From NCBI GenBank assembly GCA_039621445.1, contig CP154955.1:5384785-5448784 (forward strand): DNA of 64,000 nucleotides. The letters are read 5' to 3'. The notes below the pieces were generated by a model that was not told the DNA's origin, searched no databases, and was given only the letters and a program-made list of their open reading frames with translations. The position numbers and the translations under genes are program-made. Source of the DNA: Euglena gracilis (taxonomy: Eukaryota > Euglenida > Euglenophyceae > Euglenales). Numbering within the stretch: the first letter of the stretch is position 1; the number at the start of each line of letters is the position of its first letter. Below, one piece after another: positions 33,601-49,500 of this stretch.

Positions 33601-34675
33601 GAGTCCCTTTCATAATAAACATAGGGATACCCACCACACTTTCAGGTTTACAAAAATAAATGAAACATTTTTGAACGGTCACATATAAGGTGTTTCAAGA
33701 AAAACGGAAAAGGAGTGGGAAAACTTTCAGAAACAAGTCAGAATATAGATTATTAAGAATATGGATATACATGTTGAATTAAAGATTGCAATCCCTGTGG
33801 TTTTAAGTTGCAATAACATGTAACATGTTATTGTTCATGACAATCCTTTGTTCCAGTGTGGACAAAAAAATATGGATAAATAAATATATGGTAACAAAGG
33901 ATATTATGTAATATATGTATAAATAGATGTATCAAACAACCCCCCCCCCGTCAATGGTCCTAAATTTGGATCAGTCACTGGAAGGTTGTCGCTGAAGCTG
34001 ACGGGGACCTGCAAAACCGAACAACCTCGCAGGTCAGATGAAGGGTTTCAGCCAGCCAGCGGTTTCCCACTCCGTCAAACCCACAGAGCAACTTCAATGC
34101 CTGTCCAGCCACGCAACGTGCCAGCATGGGCGGAACCTCATTTTTTTGTCCAAAAATCCCAGTTTTTTCGTGGCTTGGGATCAATCGCTTTCAACCCCTC
34201 CAGCCTGATTGGCGCTCCACCCGCCACCCAGCTCCAGTTGGGACCTTTGTGGGGTCCTTCCAGCATCCTTCTTCCTACCTGCCCCAAATTCCACGAAACT
34301 GAGCAGGATCCCCCACACATACAACAAAAATTCAGGCGTGTGCCCATCATTCCTCCATGCAGCCAGAGGTTTTTTAGGACCCGGGGGGGGGGGTCCGGAA
34401 CCACCCCCGGAGCGGCCCGGGGGGGGGGGGGACTCGGGGACCGGACCTACTTTGGGGGTCAATTTTGGGGTCCGAAAAAAAATCAGGGGGCTTTGTACCG
34501 AAAACAGAGGAAAACCTGCCTCCAGGGCGACTAAACGGGAAAAAAAAGCTCTGCACACAGCCCAAATGAGCACCTCAGCTGGGTCGTCGTTCATGTAGTT
34601 GAGCCCCTTCAGGCTGATGCAGTCGTCCGGGCGGAAGACGTCGTCCACGAACCGCTGCACCTGCTGCATGAGCCG
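24607..34675 (-). CDS. ASCC1/AKAP7-like 2H phosphoesterase protein, C-terminal half
   Basis: Five minus-strand exons (34,675-34,574; 33,049-32,956; 31,438-31,356; 25,664-25,596; 24,647-24,607) join in continuous frame to about 130 residues. The product carries the signature of the activating signal cointegrator 1 complex subunit 1 / AKAP7 phosphoesterase domain: ISLKGLNYMNDDPAE, VHVLYLQVG, the second HxT motif in EKLHATLMNSKWR, then RVPFDIRPIMAEFE and TLDLSRLGPKDASG. In the family, ASCC1 couples a KH RNA-binding domain to a 2H fold and works with the ASCC helicase complex in RNA-linked repair and ribosome quality control. The KH domain, the first HxT motif and the start codon are not found upstream on this strand. 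Two introns are GT..AG; two have noncanonical, pairable ends. The last few residues after the final GT donor are not located. Confidence 0.85.
25388..25530. repeat. Long hairpin (arms ~60 bp)
   Basis: AAAACTGCCAAAA..TGCAACCTTCAAGAAAAAGGCAAAATGC and its near-exact inverse GCTTTTTGCCTTTTTCTTGAAGTTTGCA..TTTTTGGCAGTTTT flank a short AT-rich loop. It lies in the intron just downstream of the 25.6 kb ASCC1-like exon. Confidence 0.8.
25596..25664 (-). CDS. ASCC1-like exon: RVPFDIRPIMAEFE
   Basis: 23 codons, phase 0 to 0. RVPFDIRPIMAEFE matches the family segment that follows the second HxT motif. Neither boundary has GT/AG. The junctions used here keep frame and length with the family, and the flanking intron ends can pair (see findings). 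Confidence 0.75.
26033..26257. repeat. Perfect 112-bp tandem duplication
   Basis: The unit beginning TTAAAGTTCTGGGACCATAA and ending with ACCCCGCATCTG occurs twice back to back (from 26,033 and from 26,145). The copies look identical, so the duplication is recent or maintained by gene conversion. Contains CATGG/CCATG palindromic words. No ORF shared by both copies. Confidence 0.9.
27757..28155. mobile_element. Foldback element of the GCGC(C/T)AAAGCGC type
   Basis: Left arm CATTGCGCCAAAGCGCAATG, GGTAGGCTTATGAAGAATAG, AAATTTAAGGGTTACATTGCG is inversely repeated at about 28,080-28,155 with few changes. The interior contains further TTGCGC..GCGCAA palindromes. Together with 29,875-30,332 it forms a family built from GCGCAA words. 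Non-coding. Confidence 0.75.
29875..30332. mobile_element. Large near-perfect foldback (~190-bp arms)
   Basis: Left arm 29,875-30,068 and right arm 30,140-30,332 are inverse copies through TTGCGCTTAAGCGCAA words, GAAGCCCCTGAGCTTATGGG, GGCCAGTGTGCGGGCTTGG and a terminal GCGC(C)GAAGCGCAATG. Only about 70 bp form the loop. High identity suggests recent insertion. It lies in the 5.7-kb ASCC1-like intron. No TSD identified. Confidence 0.85.
31356..31438 (-). CDS. ASCC1-like exon with second HxT motif (KLHATLMN)
   Basis: The acceptor CTCCAG at 31,439 is canonical. The exon reads LATANEIEHNEKLHATLMNSKW, then RAAPE. H-A-T is the second catalytic His-x-Thr of the 2H phosphoesterase fold, so the visible half of the active site is intact. 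The 3' junction is noncanonical (GAG|GCCCCC). Confidence 0.85.
31625..32020. repeat. Poly-C foldback with word AAATATAAACCCCC
   Basis: AAATATAAACCCCCC or its variant CGAATATAAACCCCC occurs four times (31,655-31,705 and 31,920-31,945). The inverse TTTATATTTGGGGGGGGTTAC is at 31,998-32,020. The repeated phrase CTTGAAAT(C/T)CCGCCC links copies. Same design as 15,640-15,745. Confidence 0.55.
32549..32834. mobile_element. hAT-type MITE, copy B (286 bp, 8-bp target duplication)
   Basis: Begins GGCAGCCATAATC and ends GATTATGGCTGCC, flanked by the exact 8-bp direct repeat AAATAAAA (32,541-32,548 and 32,835-32,842). Internal inverted blocks 'tgcgttaatgatggagttgggttagg' / 'cctaaccctattccatcattaacgg' and CCTAACCCTA words match copy A at 2,179-2,573. 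No ORF, so it depends on a transposase in trans. Confidence 0.85.
32956..33049 (-). CDS. ASCC1-like exon: VHVLYLQVGKNGLEEKI
   Basis: Canonical CCACAG acceptor and GTGTG donor, 94 bases. VHVLYLQVGKNGLEEKI, then LRLVEHVSQLFIQAG: the strand plus helix between the MNDDP motif and the second HxT motif of the 2H domain. Confidence 0.85.
33165..33225. repeat. Boundary fragment of the dispersed A-rich repeat, copy 3
   Basis: GGAGGGAACACTGCATGAAC, CCTCG, 'aaaaatacgatgcaaaaaaaaaacac' matches the boundaries at 7,310-7,350, 14,175-14,225 and (reverse complement) 63,090-63,130. Confidence 0.5.
34574..34675 (-). CDS. ASCC1-like exon: RFVDDVFRPDD..LNYMNDDPAE
   Basis: Canonical GTGCCCAG acceptor and GAG|GTGCTC donor, exactly 34 codons. 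FRPDDCISLKGLNYMNDDPA is the most diagnostic segment of the gene. It is the most upstream exon found. A foldback element starts only about 40 bp 5' of it. Confidence 0.85.
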
Positions 34676-34715
34676 CTGGGCACGGGACCCCGGCAGGCCG
34701 CGGCAATTGGTCGGG

Positions 34716-35072
34716 ACCATACAATTGCTTACCGACCCCCGGGGAGGGGAGGGGGGGTCACTCCACTTTTTTAAAAACCAGTCAGTCACTCATTTTAAAA
34801 AAACCAGCCAGTCACTACCCCCCGGGGGGGGGGGGGGGTTCGGCCACTCAGAAAAACGGCCACTTTCCAGTCACTTTAGGCCATTTTAGGCCCAAAAAAA
34901 TTTTCCGGCGCCTTCGGCGCCGGGGTCACTCAAGCCACTTTTGCCCACTCCTGGCCGACCCCCCCCCCGAGGGAGGCCGGGCCCAAAACCACTCAAGTCA
35001 CACTAAAAAACCCATTCACCCCCCCCCCGGGGGGGGGGGGGGGGTCGGCCAGTGCTTAAGCAATTGCCTGGT
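34716..35072. mobile_element. Foldback element with 4-bp duplication, copy C
   Basis: The left end ACCATACAATTGCTTA is inverse to the right end TAAGCAATTGCCTGGT. The flanks are CGGG (34,712-34,715) and CGGG (35,073-35,076). The interior has CCAGTCAGTCACT words, C/G runs and a GGCGCCTTCGGCGCC palindrome, as in 12,241-12,599. It sits in the short gap between the two divergent half-genes. Confidence 0.8.
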
Positions 35073-35199
35073 CGGGACTTTCTACATACATACATTCCGG
35101 CCAAAAGTTACGAGAAACAAAATTACCGCCCCAGTTTGACCATATTTTTCCGTATTATTTGTCCAGTGCACTTCTTACACCGTTTGGATTTCACACAAG

Positions 35200-40751
<5,552 letters not shown>

Positions 40752-40759
40752 AACTCACA

Positions 40760-42470
40760 GCGAACCTGAGTTACGATCTGCCTGTTTCGCTGGCAGAAAC
40801 CAAAGGTTGCATGGTGAAGCCATGCAACCTTGCATGGCTGCACCATTCCTGCCATGCCAGTATGGCAGTTTGATTTCTGATGCAAGCCAACGCTGACAAT
40901 GAAGCTTTCCTTTTTAGCCTCCAACTGTTTTGATGCAAGTTGTTTTTGTTTGGTGCAATCTGAGGCGAAAAGGAGTTTTTTGGAAAGAAACCCTGCAGAT
41001 GCGTTTTCACAGGCAGGTGTTTGGCCCGAAACCGTATTATTTCCCCTTCGCCCCCAGTTCCCTTGTGGATTTTCTCGGGGCTTTTCTTTGGGGTTCTGTG
41101 ATGCTGGTGAATTAAGGTAACCCTGTTGCCTCTTTTTTTGTTAGACTCTTTTTTGTAAAATTTGCTGAAAAGATTCATTTGTTCGTTGAAACACAGTGTC
41201 GAACCTTTGTTCAACTTTCCCTGCCTCTGCATTTGGGAACCCCCCCAAAAAAAAAGTTGAAGCAAAACGTTTTTCAGGAGATTCAAAAAAAATGGCGTGG
41301 ATGGACAGTTTTGCGATCGATCAACGGGGCAAGCCCCGTTTTTCCCCCTTGGATTCTGAAGACAAAAGCGTGAAAAATTCATCTTACTCTTCTGCCGGGG
41401 CGGCCGGGAAATTTTCACCATCACCGCTAACGGAGCCGGAAGGGCCGGCCGAAAGCCGAACCCCAGGTGTCGCGGGCATGAGCCCGCGAGACCGACAAGG
41501 GGAAAATGAAAAAAAATCATCCCATCTCCAGAAAAGGTTTCGGGCAGCGCCGGAATAAGTGCCACACCCTGATGGTCCGAAACTCCCGTCCCGAAAACAC
41601 CTTTGTTTAAGCTAGGGTGGGTTTAACCACTAGGTCCAGCTGCATGCCGCCGCCGCCCACACGCCCATGTGGACCAACTGGCCTTGCCAAACTGACCCGC
41701 CGGCCTTTCCCCCCGGGGGTCCAAGGCTAGGCCACCGTGCCGCCGGGCCCCCATTGTGGCGCCACAGGCGGCGCGGTGAGCAAATGTTTTGGGGACTTTT
41801 TTGTCGCTTGATGGGGAAACGTTTTGGAAATGTTTTGAAAATTTTGAATGTTTAGCTCAGGATCGGTCCCCAAAAAAAGGTTTTTTCGAAACAAACCAAA
41901 CAGAACTACGCCACTTGGGGCGTTTTTTTGCGAGCAGTTTTTTCTGGCCGCGGAGAGATAATGGGGAGTCAAAATACCGCCAGATAGAGTGCTCCCGTCC
42001 TTTTTTAAAACGCAACTGGGCTTATCCTTTTTTCGACTTCCGTAGATTTGGCTTCGTTTTCGAGATATTTCGGAAACTTTTAAAGCAGCCCAAAATTGCC
42101 CCAGAAAAGAGTTAAATAAACCGGGAAATGGTGGTAGCTCGGCGCTGCGCGAAATGTTGGGGTGCAAAAAAAATTTGAAGGGCACTCAAACCAAGGCCCC
42201 CGCGCTGGTGTTTCTTTGGCGAGAGATTTTGAAAAATGTGTTCCTTGGGGCAAAATGCGGCGACAATGTTCTTGCGCTGTTTGAAAATTGCTCCCCAATG
42301 GACTCCTCTATGCCCCAGTTGGCGGTGTTTTCTGGCTGGGTAAATGAAATTCCTCTTTAAAAAAGGGGGTAGCTTTTCTCGGATTTTTTTTTGAAAAGCC
42401 GTTTCTTGACCCAGCGATTCAAAGTCAATGTTGGTGGCATGCTTGTGCTTACCGACCGGGGGGGGTGGGT
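40760..42470. other. No gene assigned downstream of SerRS
   Basis: Contains a palindromic CATGGTGAAGCCATGCAACCTTGCATGG near 40,810, G/C-rich islands near 41,390-41,510 and 41,640-41,780 (donor-like GCGCG|GTGAG at 41,775), and AT-rich spacers. The islands could be exons, but no frame resembles a family I know. Confidence 0.4.
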
Positions 42471-42479
42471 GGGGGGGTG

Positions 42480-43140
42480 GGCGGGGTTCGATATAAGGAC
42501 AGGTGGGGGGGTGGTCCGGTCCCCCCCCCCCCCCCTGCGCGCCCGGGGGGGGTGGGGGGGGGACACCCCCCCCCACCTAAACAGGTGCGCGGTCTGGGTT
42601 ACCGAATTTCGGCCCGGGCCGAAAATTTTTGACCCCCCAAAATGACCAAAAGTGCCATTTTGGGCACTTTTTGGGCAAAAATGTGCCACAAATGCAAAAA
42701 ATTTTCGGCGCGAAGTGCCGGAGGAAAAAATTGACCCTTTTTGGGGGTCCCGGGAACCCCCCCCGAGGGTCCGTCCGGACCCCCCTGGCAGGTGGGGGGG
42801 GGTGGTCCGGACTCCCCCTGTGTGCTAGGAGGGGGGGGGTGGACACCCCCCCCCACCTAAACCATGTACGCCCTCCTTATATCAAACCCTGGGGGTGGGT
42901 GCTATAGGTTGCCTGCCCCCGGGGGGGGGGATAGGGGTCCGGGCCGGACCCAGAAAATTTTCATTGAAAATGGCCTTTTCCGGGCCCCCGGCGCCTTCGG
43001 CGCCGGGGTCGGAGGGGGGTGCCTGCTAGGGGCAGGCACCCCCCAAAACCCTACCCCCCCCCGGGGGGGGGGGGTCGGATTGGGTGCTATGGGGTGCCTG
43101 CCCCCCCCCCCCCGTGGGGTAGGCACCCGACTAAGCACAA
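42480..43140. repeat. Dispersed G/C-tract module, copy 4 (most complete)
   Basis: C/G runs with ACACCCCCCCCCACCTAAAC at two places (42,562 and 42,843), linker 'aaaatgaccaaaagtgccattttgggcactttttgggcaaaa', CCGGCGCCTTCGGCGCCGGG, and GGGTGCCTGC/GCAGGCACCC palindromes. Matches the order of blocks at 480-1,075. Non-coding. Confidence 0.65.
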
Positions 43141-43249
43141 GCCTGGTTGGTGGGTTTGCGAGTCCTACCCACGTTCGGGGTGATTTTGAAACCCAGGATC
43201 CAATCGCTCGTTTTTGAATTAACGAAAGCAATTTCTGATTTTGTTAATT

Positions 43250-43414
43250 ATGGCAGTCACCTTTCCAGGTCAGAATGACCCGAACAAACGTATTCCCATC
43301 GTTGAAAAAGGAAAAATCATCACCCCAGTCGTCAAAGAAGTCTTTCATGTGGATCACCCAGTGCTTGAAAAGACTATGCAGGCTATGGCAAATTTTGATG
43401 TTCATGCATTTTGA
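43250..43414 (+). CDS. Small ORF (54 codons), unidentified
   Basis: ATG at 43,250 to TGA at 43,412-43,414: MAVTFPGQNDPNKRIPIVEK, GKIITPVVKEVFHVDHPVLE, KTMQAMANFDVHAF. Balanced composition without homopolymers, unlike its surroundings, and it begins just after an AT-rich segment. The complementary strand is also open here, so the coding strand is not certain. No family recognised; could be a complete small gene or the first exon of one. Confidence 0.35.
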   Translation: MAVTFPGQNDPNKRIPIVEKGKIITPVVKEVFHVDHPVLEKTMQAMANFDVHAF

Positions 43415-43984
43415 GAAAATTGACTCGACGGGGCCCCCTGTCTCTCTCTTATCGGACATCTGGGGGGGGGAGAAGTAAAACATTCCTACACTAAAAAATT
43501 GTTTTTTTCCTGTGTTTCTTTGTATTTTCAAGCAGCAAAACAAAAAACAAACTCAAACAATTCAACAAAGGACAACAACAGGGTCCTGTGGTTTTCACCA
43601 AGCACCACAGCACCTTGAAGAACCTTTTATCACTGTCTATAAACTGGTGTACTTGAAGGCGTGTTGAACCTGTGTAAACGGAACACAACGGTGTCAACCT
43701 GTCGAAACCTTTTTGTTTCTCATGTCTCATTCCAATGCAAATTTGCAAGAATCCTCGTTTGGAGGTTTTGTTGTTGTGTCTTTTGTTTTTCTTGGTGCAA
43801 TTGGGTATCTTTGCACATTTGACACATACGTTTCACAGCCAACTGCTGAGCAGCAGCATGCAAGCACCGTCATGAAACAGGAACCAACCATTTTTATAAT
43901 TGAAAACAGAAAATCACGGGAGCAAACCGGATATGATGAGATAATGATACAAAAATGTGATAATAATGATACATAATGAGACAA

Positions 43985-44130
43985 AAAGTGGGCATACCGG
44001 TCTCGATGGTCCGCGAAATACGCATGAAAGTATTCCTTCTCTCGAATGGTTTGTTCCTGGTTCAAAAGAAGAAGTATGAATTCAAAGGGCCAACGTTCTG
44101 TGACGAAATTAGGATCAAAGCTCGTTAGCG
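43985..44130 (-). pseudogene. Repeated coding fragment (KEYFHAYFADHRDRYAH), copy 1
   Basis: The minus-strand frame PFEFILLLLNQEQTIREKEY, FHAYFADHRDRYAHF resembles a minus-strand stretch at 50,255-50,400: FFFVWNSESNYLKDKEY, IDAVFTERRSRYAPL. Shared pattern KEY..A.F...R.RYA. Both copies lie immediately left of a plus-strand retroelement fragment. Function unknown. Confidence 0.4.
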
Positions 44131-44399
44131 AGTACCATTTGGTGGGGCGAACCGAATCCACCGACCAGTGGCGCAGCCTACTGGATTTGAAGTGTACGGG
44201 GGGAATGCTATGCACAGATGGGGAGACCCCATGGATATTGTATCGATTAAAAAAATTGTATCGATTACTTAGTCCAGTTGTCAAATCCAGTAGGCTGCAC
44301 CACTGGCCGGTGAATTAGGCTCGACCGACCACCGTTGTCCACCAGGAGGAGGAATTGCAGCCGTCAACGGAATATTTTCAAAAAAAAAGTATCAATTAC

Positions 44400-44800
44400 G
44401 CAGCGCAGCACAAGACAAGGGCCCGACTCGTTGACTATTTTCGATGTGGACAAGAAACTTTTGGAATCCCATCAGCTCTGGGCAGTTGGATAAGTGCAAA
44501 GCCTGCCAGCGATTGTGGAAGGGGAGTTGTGGTTCCTAGGAAGATGGAAGCGTCTCGCAAACAATCCAGTGTTTCTGCAGGATCCCGATGCTGTCCCCAC
44601 ACCTCTCAGAAATAGTGGAACAGCCAATTTTCCTCCGCACGACAAACCTTGCTCACGCAGCAACTGCCCCCTCATACCAAGTCCGGTTTGCGAGCCAATA
44701 CCAGCCCCATGCGATGGCATGGGCGGCTGCCACTCCGACACGCACGCTGTTACCCTCCACCGAATTCCGCTGTCTCCTTCGATAGAATTTTTTCATTCCA
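44400..44800 (+). pseudogene. Degenerate non-LTR retrotransposon fragment
   Basis: In one frame (about 44,585-44,785) SEIVEQPIFLRTTNLAHAA, then QPHAMAWAAATPTRTLLPST, EFRCLLR resembles the segment between reverse transcriptase and endonuclease of non-LTR elements (pattern A.AWL...P.....L...EFR..LR.RL). Upstream, other frames continue the reading (SLPAIVEGELWFLGRWKRLA), implying frameshifts. A decayed relative of the fragment at 50,319-50,897. Confidence 0.35.
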
Positions 44801-45064
44801 TTGACAAGGTTCCCGGGCTGTTTTTAAACAAGTTGTTTAAAACAGTTTTTTTTTTTGCTCTTTGTAGTGCTTTTTTATTTATTTAAAAAAACACACTTTT
44901 TTAGAAACAAAAAACCGTTTTTAAAGCTTTTTTTATTCATGAACGTTTTTTTGCTTTGTTTTAAAACAAAAAAAACGGGAACCTTGTCCATTGACCGAGA
45001 ATGCCTCAGCCACGGTGCTGCTTTGCCCAAAATGCCAGGGGATTTTGGCATGTGGTAGGATCTT

Positions 45065-45262
45065 ACGGTACCCCCCCCCTAAATGACCCTATTAATGTTG
45101 CTTCAGGACCCCCCAAAGGGTCATCTATGGGGGGGTCATTTAGGGGGGGGATACTTTTCCCACTTGAAAAATTGCTCTGCGCTATGACCCCCCCCCCTAG
45201 ATGACCCCCCCAGGGGGGTCATCTAGGGGGGGGGGGTCATTTAGGGGGGGGTATGTCTCAGT
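45065..45262. repeat. Poly-C/G foldback with word TAAATGACCCC
   Basis: CCCCCCCCCTAAATGACCC, GGGGTCATCTATGGGGGGGTCATTTAGGGG, CCCCCCCCTAGATGACCCCC, GGGGTCATCTAGGGGG and GGGGTCATTTAGGGGGG all occur within 200 bp. The same word is repeated five to six times in both orientations. Confidence 0.65.
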
Positions 45263-45469
45263 GCCCAACATTTTGGAGATATTTTGATATTTTGATTTTT
45301 TGACACAAAATTAGCTTGAACAAACTTTTTTTGATGGAAAACCACATTTTTTTCACAAAAAATCTCAAAACGTTTCTGTCCAGGGTGGGAACTAAATTCG
45401 GTTGGGGGGGCAAAAAAAAGTCTCATGATGAACTTCAACGCCTTTGCTCCGGGGTCAAGCTTTTCCCCT

Positions 45470-46045
45470 TCAGTCGAGGTCCATCACGTTGCCCAATATA
45501 AACACCGGGCTCTCCATCGCAGCCACAGCATGATCTTGCATCAGTTTGTTGGAGGACACATTTTGGGCGTCCTCTGCAGCAGTCCCACTGTGGTGCTGCT
45601 TTTCTGCATCTGCATGAGGGTAGGAGTGACAAGATGTTAATATTGAACACAAATCCAAGTGTAACAAGTGCCCCTGGCACCCGTATTGGAAAACAGGCGA
45701 GGATAGGGCTCCAAAACAAACTAAACCAATGAAACCATGCATAGGGGATCTTGGGGTACATACTGAGGTTCTTGCCGTGAGACCACCATGTTCTTGGCCC
45801 AACCACCTTCCCACTAGGACCCCAATCGGACAATAAGGGGAGGGGGGCAATAAGGGGGTCTTCAGGGACAATAAGACAGGAGGTAGTGAAAAACACACGC
45901 CATGTCATGATGGCCAAAGGCAGAAGCTGCACTGACCGGAAGAGCTCACAGCCATGCAGCCATTGTGGAACGAAATCCCACATCGGGCGCCTAACCACAT
46001 TTGGAGCACGAAGCGGTCTTTCACACACGATGGAGTGTTGGCAGG
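45470..46045 (-). other. Unresolved possible exons left of the hAT element
   Basis: Minus-strand frames include a Cys-rich stretch (CGISFHNGCMAV, SSSGQCSFCLWPS; 45,905-46,040) and AEKQHHSGTAAEDAQNVSSN, KLMQDHAVAAMESP ending in a stop at 45,470. On the plus strand the same DNA reads CSHCGTKSHIGRL. I cannot decide the strand or the family. Confidence 0.25.
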
Positions 46046-46047
46046 GG

Positions 46048-46055
46048 GGGAGGGG
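46048..46055. repeat. 8-bp target-site duplication of the hAT element (left)
   Basis: GGGAGGGG, repeated exactly at 52,088-52,095 on the other side of the element. The sequence is G-rich and the region has many G-runs, so chance identity is more likely than for a mixed 8-mer, but the inverted termini abut it on both sides. Confidence 0.75.
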
Positions 46056-46342
46056 TAGGATTGTTTTTTTTCGGAAAAATATGAAAAAAAATTTTCTTTC
46101 GGAAAAATTTCGGAAAAATTTCGGAAAAATTTCGGAAAAATATTTTTTGATGATGAAAAAGTAACCTCACGGTTGAGCGCACTCGGGAACTGCCCCCGAG
46201 GCCCTGCCCGTGCCCTCTTTTTGCCCCATAGGGCGCGGCGAGGAGTTAGTTCCGCCAAACAATTGTTCATCATTGGGTGTCAGATGACAAAAGGCCAATA
46301 AATGGATGGGAGTTGGGAAAACAATGAACATCAAAGGCAAAC

Positions 46343-46530
46343 TCAAGCACTTAGTGCCATGTGATTGTAGCGGATGTACACTTCACGGGCAAGTTTGTCG
46401 AACTCAATGCGAGTCCGGCCATCAGACTGAAAATCAGCGGAGCTGAACACACGTTCAACGGACGCCTGTGCGGCTGCAATGGCTCCCAAAAGGCGGCCAA
46501 GGGAAGAAACGGTGGGTGAAGCATCCATCT
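46343..46530 (-). CDS. hAT transposase C-terminal exon (dimerisation, catalytic Glu)
   Basis: SLGRLLGAIAAAQASVERVF, SSADFQSDGRTRIEFDKLAR, EVYIRYNHMALSA, stop. The pattern (A)(S)VERVFS is the hAT hallmark. The 5' border near 46,530 is approximate. Confidence 0.85.
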
Positions 46531-49500
46531 CAACTGGCTCAACAATGAAATGAATGAATGAAGGTAGATACTTTGTAAAAAAACAACAACACAAACTACG
46601 ATTGAGTGTTGTCTGCAGGGTTTTTTCATGACCCGGGAGGAGGGGGGGTCCGGACCCACCCACCCACCCCCCAAGGGGGGGGGCGGGGTGCTCGGGGGGA
46701 CCCACGTTTGGGGGTCGATTTTGGGGTCCAAAAAATCTTTGGGCCTGGTCCCTAGGCATGGTGTAGGAGGTTAACATGTGGAATTGTCCCAAAACTGCCC
46801 CCCCCCAAACAACAAAACATTGTTCAATTGCCCACCAACATCACAACCACGCCATAAAACATCCCCCAAAAGTTTGTCGAATGAGGGGCGTGCTTCACAG
46901 TATCAGGGTAAAGGACAGACCAGAAACTACAAGGATGGCAGTTTATGTCCTCGCTGTCTTTAAACCTTCCGGTGCACCCAATGAACTCGATCAAGTCGTC
47001 CAACACGGGGGTCTTCGGCACCATCAGTGGGTCCAATTCGGCACAAAATGTGGAGATGCCTCTCAAAGTTGCGTGCAAGGGGTTATCCTGAACAGAGGGA
47101 TTTCAGACCCACCAAACCCAGCAATGGAGAGTTGGAAGTCCGGATGGCTTCGTTTTTGGACCCCCCCTAACCCTGGGTGGTTGATTTTGACTTTGTGACA
47201 TTGGGGCCTCCAAACTCCCATTAACTTTGGTCAAACCCCCGCAAATCTGAATTTTTCTAAGGCGTGATTTGCAAGGTTGGGGTTCTAAGTTACCCCTTGA
47301 GAGCTGCTTGCTGGGCTTTGGACAAGCTCCGGCCATGGAACTTTGGATGCAGCAGGTTTGCCAACAATGCAGCAGGCTTGAAAAGCATGTCACAACGAAC
47401 CTTCACCATCTGGAAAAAAATAAATGACACCCGAGAACAAAAAAAATGGTCCAAACCTCCTCAGCCACACGTGCATCAGATGCCCCAAACTTCCGTAGCT
47501 TGGGCACCAAGTCAGATAATGCCATGGTTGAAAACTTCGGCACCGGCGCCTCTTCCCCCCACCTCGTTTTTTTGTTCTTTGGGGAAAAATGTCAAAAAAG
47601 GAACTTTCCATGAAAAAAATGTCATCATGAAATATCCAACAAAATTTTCCTTCAAAAAATCGCGAAAATCCCCGGTGGCGTGGCGAGGGGGTCCGGCTAG
47701 GGTAAATGGCGTGGCGAGGCCCTCGGAGGTCCCTGACCACCAAAAAAGGGTGATTGGAAGAAGTTCTCCTGGTAACCACGCTCTTTGCAGGCTTGGGTGT
47801 ATGCAATGTGTGGTTGATGCCGATTGCGAAAGAACAGACCCAAGGTGTGCATCTCATCGAACTGCCGCTTGAACAATCCACACAAATCCTGAAGTGTGTG
47901 CACGGACGTGTTCTTCAAACAAGGGGAATGGCATGCCTCCAAAAGTAAATCAAGTGTGTGAGCCCAACAATTCATAGAAACAAATCCCATACCATGGGAT
48001 GATAGACGTAACCCAAGTTGAATGTTGGAGGCATTGTCGGCAATCACAGATGCAGCATGCACACCTTAAAGCGGTGAATGAGGACACCCCCCCCCGAACA
48101 TTATACCTAGGTCTTTGAGCTCATCAACAAAACGGCGGACTGCTTTATCCAAATAATTGCCAGTTTCACGTTCAACAATTCTTTCAAACTTGAATAGATA
48201 CCCCCGACCATTCGGGACAAGGACAGTGTATCCCAGTGTGGGGTAACGTGCATAGTCAAAATCCAGGGATATTTTGGAAATAGGAAACAGATTTACCATC
48301 CCCCCCCCCGAGCTATTCCCGTCCCCGGGACCCTTTACGGCCCAATGGGAACAGTATGGGGGGGGACAGCTTGGGGGGGGACCTACCCTCGGGCAACCCA
48401 AAAGGGGTCATTTTTGGGAAGTTCTTTGTAAAAAGTGCTATGGCAATGAGCTATTCCCGTCCCCCCATGGGAATAGCTCGGGGGGGGGGGGGACAGCTCG
48501 GGGGGGGGGCATGGTTGTCAACTTTCAGCCACTTGGACCAAACCTGGGGCAAAAAAACCTCGAAAAGCAATGGTAATGGTATGGTCCGACCCGCATGGGG
48601 GGGGGGGCATGATGAGCCTCCAATGAATCCCTGCACCTCCCATCCATCAACAGCAACGGAGACAACCCCCATTTGTTTAATGGCAGCACTCACAACCTCT
48701 CTCATCCCTGGAAAACAACAAATTTTATTCCGACTACTTTAGATTAGATAACCTGACTCTAGGTCTTGAAGCCTGGAATGTATCTTGGCACGTGACAGGG
48801 GAACATAATCAGAACGAAGTGCATGAACAAAATACAAAGTCCATGGTTGATCCAAAGAATTGTCAACAAGGCTGGAGAATTTTCAGCCTTTTTGCAATGA
48901 AAGGAAAACTGAAACGTAAAATCTTTCCAACCCTGGATGTAAGAGTGCCCACTCATAACCAACGCAAACGCTTGAGCCATTTCAGCATTTGCTTGTTCGG
49001 ATGTTTTCATGGATGTAGGGAAATATTCCAACGGGGTGGTTCGGGAAGGGTGGGACGCCGGGGAACACCTCCCCCAAAAAAGTGCCCCCCCCCCCGCACA
49101 AGACTGGGCATTCAATTCGCTCGTGAAAATTTTCCATCGTGAAATTTATGGCCGGCAGTTGAAAATTTCACGCATTTTTTCAAAAATTTCACTCGTCCTT
49201 AGTATGGAAGACGTATTTCCTTCGTTGTCCCTATTGCACGGAACAAAGAGATTTGTGTTCCTCTCGTGCCTGCGACGAGGTTTTCACTTACTTTAATGTG
49301 TTTCGGACATACATCTCTCAAGGTTTTGCGAACCCCCCCTCGGGGGGGGCGGCTGCAGCCAGCCCCGATTTGGGCCCAGCCAAGCCGCAGCAGCACCCCC
49401 CCCCCCGTTTGAAATCCCAGTTTCTTCCGAAAAGCTTTTTCACCGAAAAAACCCTGCACCTTGCACGGGGGGGGGGGGGGAACCCACCGCTCACCACGGC

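Noticed and set aside
41640-41790. Plus-strand exon with GTGAG donor at 41,775
   Set aside because: Good donor and GC-rich, but every frame is low-complexity or stopped and no acceptor or family match was found; left unassigned.
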